DNA of 64,000 nt from Lagopus muta (GCF_023343835.1 NC_064433.1:178701777-178765776); one strand, 5' to 3'; shown: positions 27,001 through 39,355, counted from the first letter of the stretch. Notes: generated from the sequence alone by a model not told the origin. Program-made: numbers and translations.

Positions 27001-28130
27001 AGACTTACTGGCTCGCCTTGTCTCAGGTATCTCCTGAGGAATTGGGAGTTACTGACTACAGCATTCAGAAACTCAAACTGCTGTAAGAAACTGCCTAATC
27101 AATGACTGCTGAAACACATTGACACCAGGGCTCATTCTATGAAGCATTTATGGAGATAAATTTCCTTTTTTTGTTTAAATTCAACAATAGTTCTGGTTCA
27201 GCTTAACTTGACTGCCTCTTCATCATTCAAAGTCTGGACCCAGAACTCATTCCTGCACGTCCCATCTGCAGACTCCCGTGTCTCCTTGCAGTGACTGTAG
27301 GATGAAAATATGCTGCTTCCACCTCTAAGCTTTATAATTCCAGAAGCAGGACTGGTGCTTTTTATCTGGTATTTTTTTTCTCTTTATGGGACCCCGGCAA
27401 TGGTCTCAGCTTGCTTGCTCTGTTCATATGCTTCTCTGAGTGTTCCTAGGGGAGATACTGGTTTCTTTTCCACGTTCTCAGGTTTGGACTCTATCTTCTC
27501 GTGGCAGGTGATATAACTGCCTTTTTTTACTAGCTAAATACTTCCTGAAGGTCTGCTAGCTATACGAATGATGGCTCACCGTGGTGCTGTTTCCTTTTTT
27601 CCATTCCCTGTTTCCTTCCCTTTCCTTCTCTCCCCCTTTTTTTTTTCTTTCTATTTAGCAGGCTGAAGGTAGCAGGGTGTGTTGGCACAACAGCTGGTGG
27701 GCACCTAGTAACTACAGGCAAGCCTTCCTCACAGGGACTATTTACAGCTGCTGTATAAATGACTCCAGAGATTTAAGAACTCACACGACAGCTGTATGGG
27801 ATGGAGCTGAAAGATTTTCATATAGCAGTAGTGCTGATATGGTGGGTCACAGAGATAAAGATTGTATTTCTGTGTGGTGCTGGCACATGGTTTATTAAAG
27901 AATCATTTCATGTAGGAGAACTAAATACCTCACTGAGTCAGGGTGAGGGGACAACCTGCTGGATGTCGGCAGCACCTCATGTCCTGCTCAGAAAGGAGTT
28001 TAAATCACCCATCTGTCACAGAGACAAACACCCTGGTGTGCTTTCACAACTCTTAGGATGCAGCCAGCAGGCCCTAGACCCACAGGCTCCTTCACTGCCC
28101 AAGCGTCCAGCCCTGTGCCAGGAACACAGA
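24056..28130. other. Intergenic DNA, no gene recognised
   Basis: No confident exon or repeat family was found. The block at 26521-26680 is AT-rich and contains an X-box-like palindrome, GTTGCTATGGTTAC, at 26562-26575 and an octamer-like ATGCAAAC about 10 bp further on. It might be a regulatory element, but this is unproven. Confidence 0.45.
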
Positions 28131-28245
28131 GACATAGAATGGCTTAGGTTGGAGGGGATCTTAAAAATCATTTAGTTCCAACCCTCTTCTGCTGGATCAG
28201 GCTGCTCAGGGCCTCACCTAACTTGGCCTTGAGCACCTCCAGGAT
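28131..28245 (-). repeat. CR1 LINE 3' fragment, antisense
   Basis: Starts 'catagaatggcttaggttgg' and runs through 'cagggcctcacctaacttgg' to 'gagcacctccaggata'. This is the usual antisense CR1 3' UTR of a different subfamily from the copy at 23.8 kb. Confidence 0.85.
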
Positions 28246-31200
28246 AGCTTCTCTGGAAATAGTTGGGATCGCTGAGCCCAGTGCTGGAAGCTTTCACCGC
28301 ATTGATAGCAACAAAGGTGTCAATCAGTCTTGATCTAAGACCACTGTGCAGTTTTGCTCAAAGTGTTTCTTTAATGCTATCCCTTAAACAATCATGAGTT
28401 GTAGAGAAGACCTTTGTCAGGGTATCAAGCGTGGCAGACTCTCATACTCATTTTGAGGAAGCACCGTGGTGTACAGCAGAGCCCATTGACAAGAACAGAT
28501 GTCCATCAACCTCCAAGAGGTCTCAGTGAAGACCGAATCTAAAAGATTTTTGCTACCAGCTCCTCCGGATGTTTGCAAAGCCCCAGGCTGTGTAGGGGGA
28601 GCAGATCATTTGGGTGTCCTCAGGGTCATCCTTGCCCCTCCCTGCACTATAGACCTCCAACCTACACACTGTAAGCAGTGCAACGAGGAAAACCTGCTGA
28701 GTTTTTCAGCCTATCCACCTTTCTGTCAAAACTTCTTATCAGTTTCCTCTCTGCTGAGCATGTGAAGCTCATCCGGCCCTCAAAGCCTGCATACAGAAAG
28801 CTGCTCTCCTCTCTCTGCCTGTGCCCTGACCCTGCCCGAGTAAAGAGATACCAGTTCAGAAAACAAGATGGATCATATTTCTCATTTCTATGCATTCTCC
28901 TTTGACTACAGCTTCTACAGTCAGTCCCTCTCATGTATTTATCTGCTACATTACAAACTGTTATTATCTGACCAAATGTGGAGCTGATTTTTTCTTTGCT
29001 CTCCTAGCACCTTGTGTTTGTGGGTGGAAGTCTGCTGGTTCAAACAGACATTCTGGAGACTGTGTCTGTTGCAGTAAGAAATTTTGTTGATGTGGCAAAG
29101 GCAAGAACAGTTCTGCCCTGAAGATGTTGCTGGTACAGGGGCTGAGAGCCCCAGGATTCATCCTGCACCTGCCTTCCCAGCTGCACTGCTGCCCAGCAGC
29201 ATGTTTTAAGCTTTTACACTGGGAAGAGTGTGGCTGCAGTAATCTAAATTGCTGAGACCTTGACTCTGGCTGCTGACATAAGCTTTACAGAAGGTTAAGC
29301 CCCAAAGCCTCTCCATAGCTTCAGCCAGTCCTGGCTGGACAGGGGACTGCTGTGAGAGCAAGTCTCAGAGCACAGCCCTTAATCCCTTGGCAGCTTTCAG
29401 TTATCTTCTAGGAGAATTCATTACTGCAAGGTCTGGTGGTAAGCATCACAAGGCAAGTTGCTTTTTAACACTTTACTTTAAAGCCCTGTGAAAGACAAAT
29501 GCTGTGTTCCAGGACACACATCTGTTCAGAACAAGTGAGATATAAAATACACACATTTTGGCTAAGCTTTCTGCATTATTTAACCTCTAATATTCAACCT
29601 CTTAAATGCTGTTCTCTGTCCTGAGTGCCCTTGAGATAACTGTGTACTGTGTACTGCTATTGAACTGATGTTTTCTTCACTCATGACTCATTTGACTAAG
29701 TCTGAAGACAGACAGATATTAAAGACAGAAACTGAGGTTTCCCTCTCTTTTCTCCTCTTGCCTTCCCTCATATCTGTGGTGGCTTAGAAGGAATTTGATG
29801 TTGTCTTCTTTCCCCATTGCACTCAGGGCTGTATGCAGTCTTCTGTGGGATAGAATCACTGACCTGGGCTACCTGTGATGCCCTGGGGGATTATTCTGAG
29901 TCACAGTAGTGCAGGTTTTGTCCAGCTGGAAATGCTGGATAAAAATAACCAAGGAGTGTTTTCTGTCTCGGGACTGAATGTGAAAAGAAGCCTAGAAATA
30001 ACAAAGCTAAAAATGAAAATGATAAGCCTAGTAAAATATAATAACAAAACTAAAAATAAATGAAATCTGACAGAGAACAAAGATCTGGCAACAATTATAA
30101 ATGTTTATGGGACTTGTGGCCCACAATTTGACTATATAGCAATCTTCTGTAATGCACTCTTTTTCTTATTATCTTAGATTTTCTGCTCATATTCATCTCA
30201 CATAACTGTGGAGACACAACATCTAAAACCTCTCCAGAGTGCTGTAAATATCTATTTTATGCGAAATAAATTGCTCTCTGGAGTACTGTTTCTTCCCTCT
30301 GACTGGAGTGTGATATTTCAACTTAGAAGAGATTAATCCCACTCACCAGACACAAAAAATAGTGATACTTTCCTGCTGTGTTCCCTTTGAGGATCAGTCT
30401 TGCTAGCAAATCAGTGTGAAGTTCAATGTGAATGAATGAATGTGAAAGCACAGTGATGAAATTTGGAAGTTTTATGAACATTTTCATTGATTTTTTAGAA
30501 GGACAAGAGAGGTGAGCAGCAAACATTAGCAATATGGATCTACTCTACATGTCCAAAATACAAACAGTGAAGATCCTCACAGTACTGCCATCTCATTCTG
30601 GAGATGCCACTGCTCTATCTACAGGACAAATCCCCTGTGGCTTTGCCTTGTAGATAGTGCTGTGATTTGCACACCTGCCTGGAGGAAGAAGAGAACTGGA
30701 TCCAGGTCTACTCCTCCCACCTGCATCTATCACTATAGCAAATGGCAGCCCAATTTGCTGTGCTTTGGAGGGATGGCACCCCCCTCTGAGTGACATCTGA
30801 GGAGTAGTTCAAAACCTCTAGCTTGATGGAGAGGTTTAGATAGGTGCAAATGTAGGTGGGATCTCTGGGCAGGGACATGGTGTGCAGTTGGCTTCGGAAG
30901 ATGTAAAGTTCTATTCTTCTAATTGAGGAAGGAGCTCAACACTGCTAACACATTTAGCTCTTAAATGAAAGGCTAAAAGTCTTAATGAAAAGAGAAGGCT
31001 AGACCCACTTGTGTTTAATCAAACTGAGTTCTGTCTGCAGCCCCAGGTATGTGGCTCACAAAGAATGAGCATTTCAGACTTGCTCAGGCAAGTCATGTAC
31101 TGTGTGTACAAATAGAGCATGCTGCTGCAAACCTAGCTTCATACAGAGTAAGGATCAGTGGTTTAAAAGAGTCTTCTAAGAACATACAATTACATTAGAG

Positions 31201-33610
31201 AATAAGTGCCGATTTAAAGATGAACTCATTATTAGCAGATTAAAATATGTATGTACTCCAATTATGTAAGAATGGCTTCAAAAGATTATGTGCTGCTTGA
31301 TTATTAGGTTAGAAAGAACTTGAGATAGTCACAGTGACTTTAAATATAGACTAGTGCCTTAAGTTTGAGTATGTGAGGCATGAGGAGGCAGCTTTGGCAT
31401 AGGGCATGTGAAAGCTGAGAACATCCAGATCTGTCATAAAACGAAGGAAAAATAAAAGTGCCAACAAGAAAAACATTCAGCACAATATTTAAACCTCTGG
31501 GGTAACATTTAAGGTAGATCAATTGAGTTCATTCTCTTTTTTTCCTTCTTCCTGTTTTTGTCATTGGTATTACATCCTTTGGCTGAAGAAATCATCCTTT
31601 TGAGCCACAGTCATTAAAGCCTTGGAGTCTTTGTTCATAAATATTAGAGATATGATTTGGGAGATGGTTCAAAAATTCCAGCCTCTGTCAACTGCAGACT
31701 CTAATCCAGGTCATACTGGAGGCAGACATTCCAGGCACAGGTTGGGTTGGCAGTCAATGTACAGGCATGGTCCACAGCTCAGGTGTGTTCACTGGCAACT
31801 TCCGTTCAGTGATACGTCTTTGTGAAATGCATGTACATGTATATGTGCATACAATATTAATATCTGTATGTAGATGTGTATATATATACATTTGTACACA
31901 GGAGTGTTCTGTTTGATGGTATCGAAAGTATGTGTAACAGCAGTCTGGCTTTTCTATAGTTACTTGGGACTAGCTTTCTTCATCAGAAAGTGTTTCTTAA
32001 CTAGGAAGAGATCAATTCTAGCTGTTTCCATGTTGCTGGTATGTTGAGGAAAGTTAATTTCTCTGCTATATAGAGTATTTCAGCTTGCCATTTCTTTTTT
32101 GTAAAGTTAAAAGTATGCAGTTGTGTAGCTCAACTGTGAACAGCTTCCCTGGTCTGGGACAATTTCCTGGTGAGCTACAACAGAGGCAGGAATTTTGGAC
32201 CCTTGTGTCTAAAGGACGTGCTGACGCTGTGAGCAGTGAGATGAGATAATCTTGAGAGCCAGCCTGATAGTCCCAGTAGGCTGTATCCCAGAAATGAGAA
32301 AATATTCCAGCAAAGACCACTTTACATTTGCTCTGTTTCTATCTGCTTTCCCCAGATGTCACTACCGGGCATTTTGCTGGGTTAGATGAACCTTTGTTCT
32401 GGTCCACTGATAAATTCCTCTGATCCTATGTGCTCTTCTAGGTTCTCCTATAAGATTGCATCCCAGCAAATCTGTGTCTGTAGAGAAAAAGGAAGGGTAT
32501 GCAGGAGTTGGGGTGTTCACTGGCAGTGCTAATTAATGTTCCCTGCTTCCAAGAAGGGAAGCTTTTCTAGCTGTCATGGACGAAGTCCAAGAGGAAGGAG
32601 TTGTGCTGGGGGACCATGTGGGGAAGAGAAGGATTTGAGGGAGGATCAAGGCAGTTGTATCCCTTGTTGCTCTCAGGCTGGGGGGAGAATTTTGAGTCTG
32701 GATTTCCCAAATCCCCTGTAAGTATGGGACTCCAGCAAAATGAGGGCACCCAGCTTTGCCTGAGTTTTCCCCTGAGAAGTCAGGCAATGGTTAAGCCTTT
32801 GCTCCCTCCTCTGTATCCTTTAGCATAGGATACTGCCCACTGATGTTGGCTTTCATGACCCTGGAGGGCAGGGGTAACAAAAGGGAAGACTTCTATGGTC
32901 CACCCCCTGTCCCCAGTATCACTAGGGATGCTATTTATGGAGCTCACCCAGCAAAGCCAGCAGCCCCGTCTGCCTCCCTGGTAACCTGCAGCTATTTGTT
33001 GTGGTTTGTATTCCCTCAGATTGGTTTCTGCCAGCTGGGCTCCCTCACTGGGCACGGCAGTGACATCTGAGAGTGACAGAGGATGGATGAGCCCAGAGAG
33101 GGGGTGTCACAGCCTGCCCCAATACGCCTGAATGTGTCAAAGGCATCAGAATCAGCAGATAACCTCCATCCTGCTTGCTAGATGATGGCACTGAGGGTGG
33201 GGAACTGATGTGCAGTCAGCTTTGCACACTTTGGCATGACCAGGACAGTCCTGCTCGGCAGCATCAGACATTGGCCCCTCTATGGAGATACTTGAGCAAA
33301 AGCTCCAAGTGCTCATCCAAGTGGCAGCACAAAGTCAGCTCCCAGCTCAGCCTAGCTCACCCTGCTGAGATGTACTGGTTTAAAGGAAACAGATGGCCAT
33401 TTACTGCCATTTCCTTTCATTCATGTCTATAACAGATTCTAGTTGCGCTGTGGGCAAAGTTAAGGTAAAGGGTTAAGCTACGTAGGTTGCAGAGCAGAGT
33501 GCTTTCTGGGAGAAGACACTACAGGGCTGCAAAAACACTTCTGTGCATGTGGTGGCTAATGGGAGCACCGATAGCAACATGGAAAATCGCTGAGGGAAGA
33601 GCGTGCAAGT
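28246..33610. other. Intergenic DNA, no gene recognised
   Basis: I found no coding exon. There is an AT/TG alternating stretch around 31828-31900 with TATATATA and TGTACA motifs, and short T-runs. Open frames near 32.5-33.1 kb occur on both strands at once, which argues against any of them being coding. Confidence 0.5.
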
Positions 33611-33780
33611 AGAATCACAGAATCATACAACAGTCTCAGTTGAAAAGGACCACAATGATCATCGAGTTTCAAACCCGTTATGTGCAGGGTCGCCAATCAC
33701 CAGACCAGTCTGCCCAGAGACACATCCAGCCTGGCCTTGAATGCCTCCAGGGATGGGGCATCCACAGCCTCCTTGGGCAG
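33611..33780 (-). repeat. CR1 LINE 3' fragment, antisense
   Basis: Starts with 'agaatcacagaatcatacaa', followed by 'tgaaaaggaccacaatgatc' and 'tggccttgaatgcctccagg', and ends near 'cagcctccttgggcag'. It lies about 0.5 kb upstream of the candidate SLN promoter. Confidence 0.85.
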
Positions 33781-34270
33781 ACGGGGACTCTTCAAAGCAA
33801 AGGGTGATGCTTTCCAAACCTCCTCGTCTCAGAATTTCCCAGAAAATGCTCCTGGATTTTATGAGGCTGTGTTTAAACACAAAAAAATTTTGTTCCTTTT
33901 CACTTTCTTTTAAACACATATGAACATGAGACCATAAGGATGGCATAGAGCTGTAAGCAGGAGACCAACAGCTGTGCTGTACTGAAGAAGTGAACTGCAG
34001 CAGCTAGAAATGATCTTCAGAGCTGCTGAAATCAGCACACGAGCTTCTGCACATGGCTCTTCCTTGCCTTTTCTTTTCTCCCCATGCTGGGTGAGAAGCC
34101 CCCCAGGGGCCACAAGAAATGCCCTGTAAGATCCCATTGCTTCCCAAGGGCAGCCTGCTGTCCTGCCCCCAGCACAGCATGCTGTGAGGAGAGCTGAACT
34201 GAGTAAACCAGCTCACAGACCCCACAGCTTAAACAGCCTTAACCAAGCCTTGCTGCCCAGCTTAGCCCTT

Positions 34271-34280
34271 TTAAAATATT
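34271..34280 (+). promoter_or_regulatory. TATA-like / A-T core, candidate SLN promoter
   Basis: TTAAAATATT lies about 30 bp before the proposed start of the untranslated SLN exon. It could act as a TATA box or a loose MEF2-like site. An E-box CAGCTG occurs upstream at 33969-33974. Motifs this short arise by chance, so the call rests mainly on position. Confidence 0.3.
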
Positions 34281-34304
34281 TTGGGGGTGATGTCAGCACT
34301 GAGC

Positions 34305-34468
34305 TGCCAACACACTTGTTGCTCTCCTCCCTCAGACTACTTCAGTTCCCACAGTGGGACGGGGCACCAGACCGAGTGGGAGATAGGCAGAAGCCGAGAG
34401 AGAAATTGTATCTACAGTGTCTCAGAGCCCCAAAAGGAGAACCACTGGGCTCCATTCACCTTCATAAG
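34305..34468 (+). other. Candidate untranslated exon 1 of SLN
   Basis: Inferred first exon. It follows an A/T core at 34271, contains no ATG, and ends in ATAAG|GTAAAA with the donor GT at 34469-34470. Joined to the acceptor at 35709|35710 it would give a 1.24-kb intron and an ATG-free leader of about 268 nt before the SLN start codon. SLN genes elsewhere have a non-coding first exon and the whole CDS in exon 2, which fits. The exact start is a guess, and another upstream exon could be the real one. Confidence 0.35.
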
Positions 34469-35813
34469 GTAAAAAATCCCAACTTGGCTTACTTATTAGG
34501 TCAGATTTTCTCTTGCCCAGGGATATGGGAGGCTGGCAGAACAGCTTGGGAATGGAGGAATTTGTTAACTGCATGCAGTAGGCTTTTAATATTTAATCTG
34601 CAAACTCAAGCAGTTTCTATTTAAACCTTCTGCCTTCATTCTGGTACAGTACCAAGGCTTCTCCTGTTTGCACCATAGGTACAACAGTCCAATCTATCTT
34701 CTCTTCTCTTTGAAGATTTTGGTTGTGTGCTGAAATTCTTTGTTTGTCCAGAGCTTATGCCTCATTTGTCTAAAGGGTTTATTTTATTTACACGGCATGC
34801 AAATGGGATTGGTGCGTGGCATTCCTGATAAAGCATCCTCATTTCTCTGTATGAACTTATGAACATGAAAAATTCAAAACTTGCTGTGATAAAGTAAATA
34901 AAAGTGATAACCAACAGAAGAGCTTTTGAATATAACTTGAGTGGAATTGCTATAGACCTGTAGAAGCTTGAAAGTGCAGGGAAGTCAGAAGTTGCTTGTG
35001 AAAATCCCATTTCATCCACGGGATTACCTCACAGTATTTATGAAGTTCTTCAGAAAGGAAAATGCTAAACCTTAAGTTCTCCTTGCACTTGAAGTGGTAC
35101 CATCAATAATTATCTCTTTTCCCTCTAACTTTTAGAGGAGAAGCTGAAATTCAATTTTTTTTCCAGCTGTAGTATTTCTGTGCAAAATTTTACTTGCATC
35201 AAGACTCTTTAAGGAATGCTGGATAAGTATCTGGGATAAAAATACAACAGATTTATTAGCTTTATTAGCTTTAACAAATCCTAGAGATGTATTAGCTTTT
35301 TTTTATAGGAGAATGCTTTAAAACTCTTTTCTTTAAAATATGAAATATGCAAACAAACAGAGACTAGAGGATGCTGAACAGAAGTATATTTATAGTGTAC
35401 ATCAATTTGAAGTAACCCATGGGATTGGGATTTATTTATTTGAAATGCTGACACAAAGCAGAGCAAAATTCCAGGGACTGCTCCCCCTTGGGACAACTGT
35501 TTTGGGGTGAGGCTGAGATTGATTCTTGTCAAATGCTGGCAATCCAAGAAGGCGATAAGCTGCTGGAGATGGCCACTGCTTTGTAGCACCCGCAGTGCAG
35601 ACTAACGCCTAGGCACAAAACCCAGCATTTATTCATGCTGATGCAGATAGCTCTGCCGGACTTGCCTTTCTGTATCTGTTCCTCACTTATTTTCCTTTTC
35701 CCTTACAAGAGCCTGTGACCTGAAGGCTGAGCTCAAGGAAGCTCCCTGCTAAGCCCCTGCCGGCTTCCCCTTGCTCTGCCCGCTGACCTCTGCTCGCCCG
35801 AACATCCCCTAAA

Positions 35814-35909
35814 ATGGAGCGATCCACACAAGAACTTTTCCTCAACTTCATGATTGTCCTCATCACTGTGCTGCTCATGTGGCTTCTGGTGAAGTCCTAT
35901 CAGGAGTAA
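35814..35909 (+). CDS. SLN: Sarcolipin, SERCA regulatory micropeptide
   Basis: A complete 31-residue protein in one exon. Sarcolipin is a single-pass peptide of the sarcoplasmic reticulum membrane that binds SERCA Ca2+-ATPases, lowers their apparent Ca2+ affinity and uncouples ATP hydrolysis from Ca2+ transport. The sequence shows a short polar cytosolic N-terminus (residues 1-7, MERSTQE) with Thr5 at the regulatory phosphorylation position. A hydrophobic helix spans about residues 8-26 and includes the family block ELFLNF and the stretch MWLLV. The luminal tail is KSYQE. Length equals the family norm of 31. The start ATG has a strong context (A at -3, G at +4) and is the first ATG after the splice acceptor. 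Compared with my memory of mammalian SLN, the tail ends in Glu where mammals have Tyr, and Lys replaces Arg before SYQ. The gene converges on ELMOD1, as in other vertebrates. Expression is expected in striated muscle. Confidence 0.96.
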   Translation: MERSTQELFLNFMIVLITVLLMWLLVKSYQE

Positions 35910-36311
35910 AGGACGGTCAGAAACTCTCAGAGCTGCTCTGGGTCTCTGTGGGCAGACACCAGTAACACCACCGCACATCTCTGTTATGAGCTTTCGGTCG
36001 ATTCGGAATGCCGTGATCTTTTTTACTCTCTAGTCTCTGTTGCCTGTGTTCATGTTTGTAATGGGTCTGTGATGGTGTAATTATTTTATTCTGCACTGAT
36101 CCAGCTGTAAAATGCAAGAACCTTAGGAAATGTTCAATGTGGCTGTAAGTGCTGTGCCCCTTTGCCCATGTGCCCGCTTCTTTGGTGTCAGGGCAGGGTA
36201 TAACCCCTGCAGCATGCAGTGGGTCTGTCTGTTAGCCAGCTTAAAAGGTACAGACTTGCTTAGCAGAAAGAAATGTGAAACCCCTGCTTTTGCTTGATCT
36301 TGTTTCACCTC

Positions 36312-36317
36312 AATAAA
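36312..36317 (+). terminator. SLN: Polyadenylation signal of SLN
   Basis: AATAAA lies 403 nt after the SLN stop codon, with T-rich and GT-containing sequence ('tgttttttgt') about 15-25 nt downstream. It is the first canonical signal after the CDS. Confidence 0.7.
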
Positions 36318-36712
36318 GAACATGTAAAACTGTTTTTTGTAGCTTTTCTGACTGCTGTTCACTGGAAGATCCACTGATAGCTGCAGCATGGTGCATCACA
36401 CAGCTCTGGTGGTTTGGTTGTCTCTCTCCCCTGGAATTTATTTGCACTTTGTAAAAAATTGCTGTATAGTGACAATTGTGCACGTTAGCTGATGCTCAGC
36501 CACACAGGATGAGCTGATTCCAGCAACTTTTACGTCCAGTGTGATTTACCCCACCTGTGCTGTGGAGGTGGACTTCAAAGAGAACCTCTATCTCATAGAT
36601 AATTACATTTTCTGAAGCTGGATTTTGAATGAGGATTCCGACAGTCCTATTTAGGATTGAGCTGTGCTTGTTGGAGCTATGCCTGTGGAGAGGAGCTGAT
36701 GCTGTGCTGCAA

Positions 36713-36775
36713 AGGAGTGGAACTAGATGATGTTTAAGGTTCCTTCCAACTCAGGCCACTCTGTGATTCTTTGAT
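36713..36775 (+). repeat. Short CR1 3'-end fragment, sense
   Basis: 'gtggaactagatgatgttta', then 'ggttccttccaactcaggcc', then 'actctgtgattctttgattt' is the CR1 3' terminus with a decayed octamer tail. It lies 20 bp before the CTACT microsatellite, which may have grown from the CR1 tail. Confidence 0.75.
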
Positions 36776-36795
36776 TTGAATCTCTTCTATCTGGA

Positions 36796-36855
36796 CTACT
36801 CTACTCTACTCTACTCTACTCTACTCTACTCTACTCTACTCTACTCTACTCTACT
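36796..36855 (+). repeat. (CTACT)12 pentanucleotide microsatellite
   Basis: Twelve perfect tandem CTACT units cover 60 bp, followed by an interrupted unit and one more CTACT. Perfect repeats of this length are usually length-polymorphic. Confidence 0.97.
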
Positions 36856-38121
36856 TTGTGCTACTCTTTCTAAAAAGCACAGCTTTCCACAAGAAGGTAG
36901 CAGTAGGGGTGCCATGCTGCTGACGCAGATCTCTTTGCTCTGCAGGATCCTGTATGAGGTGGAAAAAACTATGGGGCTGTGTTTAGAGTTACTGTAGTCT
37001 GCATCCTGGAGTTTTTAGGTGGAGCTGTAACTGCTGGGACAGCCTTAAGGACAGAGAGAACATGGTGTGTGACAGCACTGTTTGTTACATGTGTCTGGTG
37101 CTTAGAGACTGCTGGGAACTGCCCTATTGTCCTGGGTTGCTTTGTCTATCCTGGTGTCTTCCCACCTCTCCAAGAAACCCTTGTGCTGTTGCAATGAGAA
37201 ATTTCAACTATTGTTTACTCAAGGTTATGGCTAAGGGTGAGGTAACCTCCTCTCAGGAAATACTGAGAAAACTGAAACATAGAAATGAATTTGCAGTCTG
37301 TCTCTGCAACCCACCTCGCGCAAATGCTGCAGTAATTTAACTAATTTACACAGTCTGTTTGTGTTCATAAGCTGTGGCACGCAGGAGTGGCTGGCAAAGG
37401 ACACGGAAAGATCTATTTTTAAATATGGTGAATACTTGATAATTCATCATGAAAGACTCTCATCTTTCATAAGCTGTGACTCCTTACCCCTGCTGAATAC
37501 GGAGTCTCCAGCCAGCATTGTCAGACCTTCCTTGTGAATTAAAAATAGACCTTTGGGTTCTCCCACGCATCACAGCTATCACCAGGGACATTGCTGCCAC
37601 ATGGGAGGGCTGAGGCTTTTAAGCCAGTGCCAGAACATGAGAGCATTTCCCAAAGAGAGTGATGTTGTGAGCAAATCAGTGCACATTTTGTCTCGACACA
37701 AGCTAGCAGGGAAAAAATGGAGGTGTGGGTTTCTCAGCTGAGACAGCAGTGGTTGGGACAGCCACAACTCAGGGTGGCCCTGGGAGTTTTCAGATGGGAA
37801 GAAAGTATTTGAGAGTTTGGGGCACCCAAAACCTTTAGCCGTCAGCCTTTTCTGGAGTATTCATGCATCTGTCTTCAGCATGAGTAAGGGTAAACACCTT
37901 GCACTCAATGTTAGTGAGAATGAGCATACTGTCTAAGTCATTTTCTTTTCAGACATGGGTAATTTTTAGTAGATTTCAAATAAAAGGTTGGGATATTTGC
38001 CGATATTGAATTATATCACTGTCCTAAAACTGACAGAAAAAGTTAATTCAGCTAACAGAACTAGGTGTCCTGATGTGACTGCATTGGTCTGTAGGTACAT
38101 GAGCGATGAAGATCATCTGAG

Positions 38122-38377
38122 TCATAGAATCATTAAGGTTGGAAAAGACCACTAAGATCATCTGGTCTTACTTTTCACCCCTCACCGTTATGTCCACTAA
38201 ATCATGTCCTTAAGGACCACATCTGCGTAGTTCTTTAATGCCCCCACGGATGGTGACTGCACCAATTCCATGGGCAGCCTCTGCCAGTGCCTCACCACTC
38301 TTTTGGAAAAGTTTTTCCTGATATCCAGCCTACACCTCCTCTGGCACTATTTGAGGCCACTCCCTCTTGTCCTAGAA
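38122..38377 (-). repeat. CR1 LINE 3' fragment, antisense
   Basis: Starts 'gtcatagaatcattaaggtt' and continues with 'ggaaaagaccactaagatca', 'tgcctcaccactcttttgga' and 'ttcctgatatccagcctaca', ending at 'ccactccctcttgtcct'. It is a well-preserved antisense CR1 3' end. Confidence 0.88.
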
Positions 38378-38944
38378 ATGCACACATACAGGCAAATTCC
38401 CCTGTTTGAGGGACCCAAATATAGATGTTTGGTATGACACTGGAGTCTCAAACCTTCTCTGGTATCTTTCTGTTTGCCAAAGACACCCTGGAGGAGTGGT
38501 GGCTCTCTGTGTTGACTGGTTTTTGTCACCAGCCCTTTGAAGTATAAGAGAGGTTGGGAACATCAGAGCAATTCTGCACTAATGGTGATTTGCCCTTACT
38601 TTATTGGAATTATTCTTTTATGCAAAACATACATTTAAGTTGTTCTTAAAAGTTGCACTCTGAGCAGTCTATTCCAGTGCTCATCCACCCCAACCGTTAA
38701 AAGGTGTTCCCTTATGCTCAGATGAAACAGCAGAGGGGCAACCTGACAAAATGATGGCTGACATAGAAATGTGCATGAAGCAAAGGTGCGACACTGAATT
38801 CCTCCATGTATAATTGGCACCAGTTGCCACTATCAAGCAGTGTTATTGTGCTTTTTGTATTTGTTGTAGTTTCCATTGAGGTAAATAGTAGGCACTACTT
38901 CTGGAGCAAACTACATAAACACTGATAGGAAACTCCTGAGCTTT

Positions 38945-39355
38945 CTCATCTCCAGGTTGAGTTGTCCCAGCTCTGTCAGCCTTCTTCTGCAGCAGCTACT
39001 CCAAGCCCTGATCACCTTCATGGTCCTTTCTGCTGCACTCTCTCCAGGATGGAGTACTTGTACTGAGAAGCACAGCACTTGGAATAGCACTGCAGGTGCA
39101 AGGGCTCACTTCTTGCTCATGGTCAATGTAGTGTCCATCAGCAGACCCAGGGCATTCTCTACAGAGCTGATTTCCAGCTGGGCGGCCCCAACTTGTCCTC
39201 ATGCATGGGGTTACTCCTCCACAGGACTTGGCATTTTCCTGTATTGAGCTTCATGTGGCTTCTGCCAGCCCATTTCTCCAACTGGTCCAAATCCCTATGA
39301 ATGACAGCACACCCATCTGGTGTGTCAGCCACTCCTGCCAGTTTTGTATGATTTC
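38945..39355 (-). repeat. Probable CR1 internal fragment, antisense
   Basis: Phrases such as 'ctcatctccaggttgagttg', 'ccaactggtccaaatccct', 'tgaatgacagcacacccatc' and 'gtgtcagccactcctgccag' look like an antisense CR1 segment found in many avian copies. No 3' tail is present, so the family assignment is weaker. Confidence 0.6.

Larger units (their letters stand above)
35710..36335 (+). other. SLN exon 2 (5' UTR end, full CDS, 3' UTR)
   Basis: A pyrimidine-rich tract ending in TTACAAG gives an acceptor with AG at 35708-35709. The exon then holds about 104 nt of leader without any ATG, the entire sarcolipin CDS (35814-35909), and about 0.42 kb of 3' UTR up to a site 10-25 nt past AATAAA at 36312. 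The acceptor and cleavage positions are read from sequence, not from transcripts. Confidence 0.6.
36336..38121. other. Intergenic DNA downstream of SLN
   Basis: Contains a short sense CR1 tail (36713-36775) and a (CTACT)12 microsatellite (36796-36855). No exon is recognised in the rest. Confidence 0.5.

Noticed and set aside
1-34000. Search for SLC35F2 exons expected by synteny
   Set aside because: No stretch with the expected multi-span transporter motifs was found by eye; absence is not proof.
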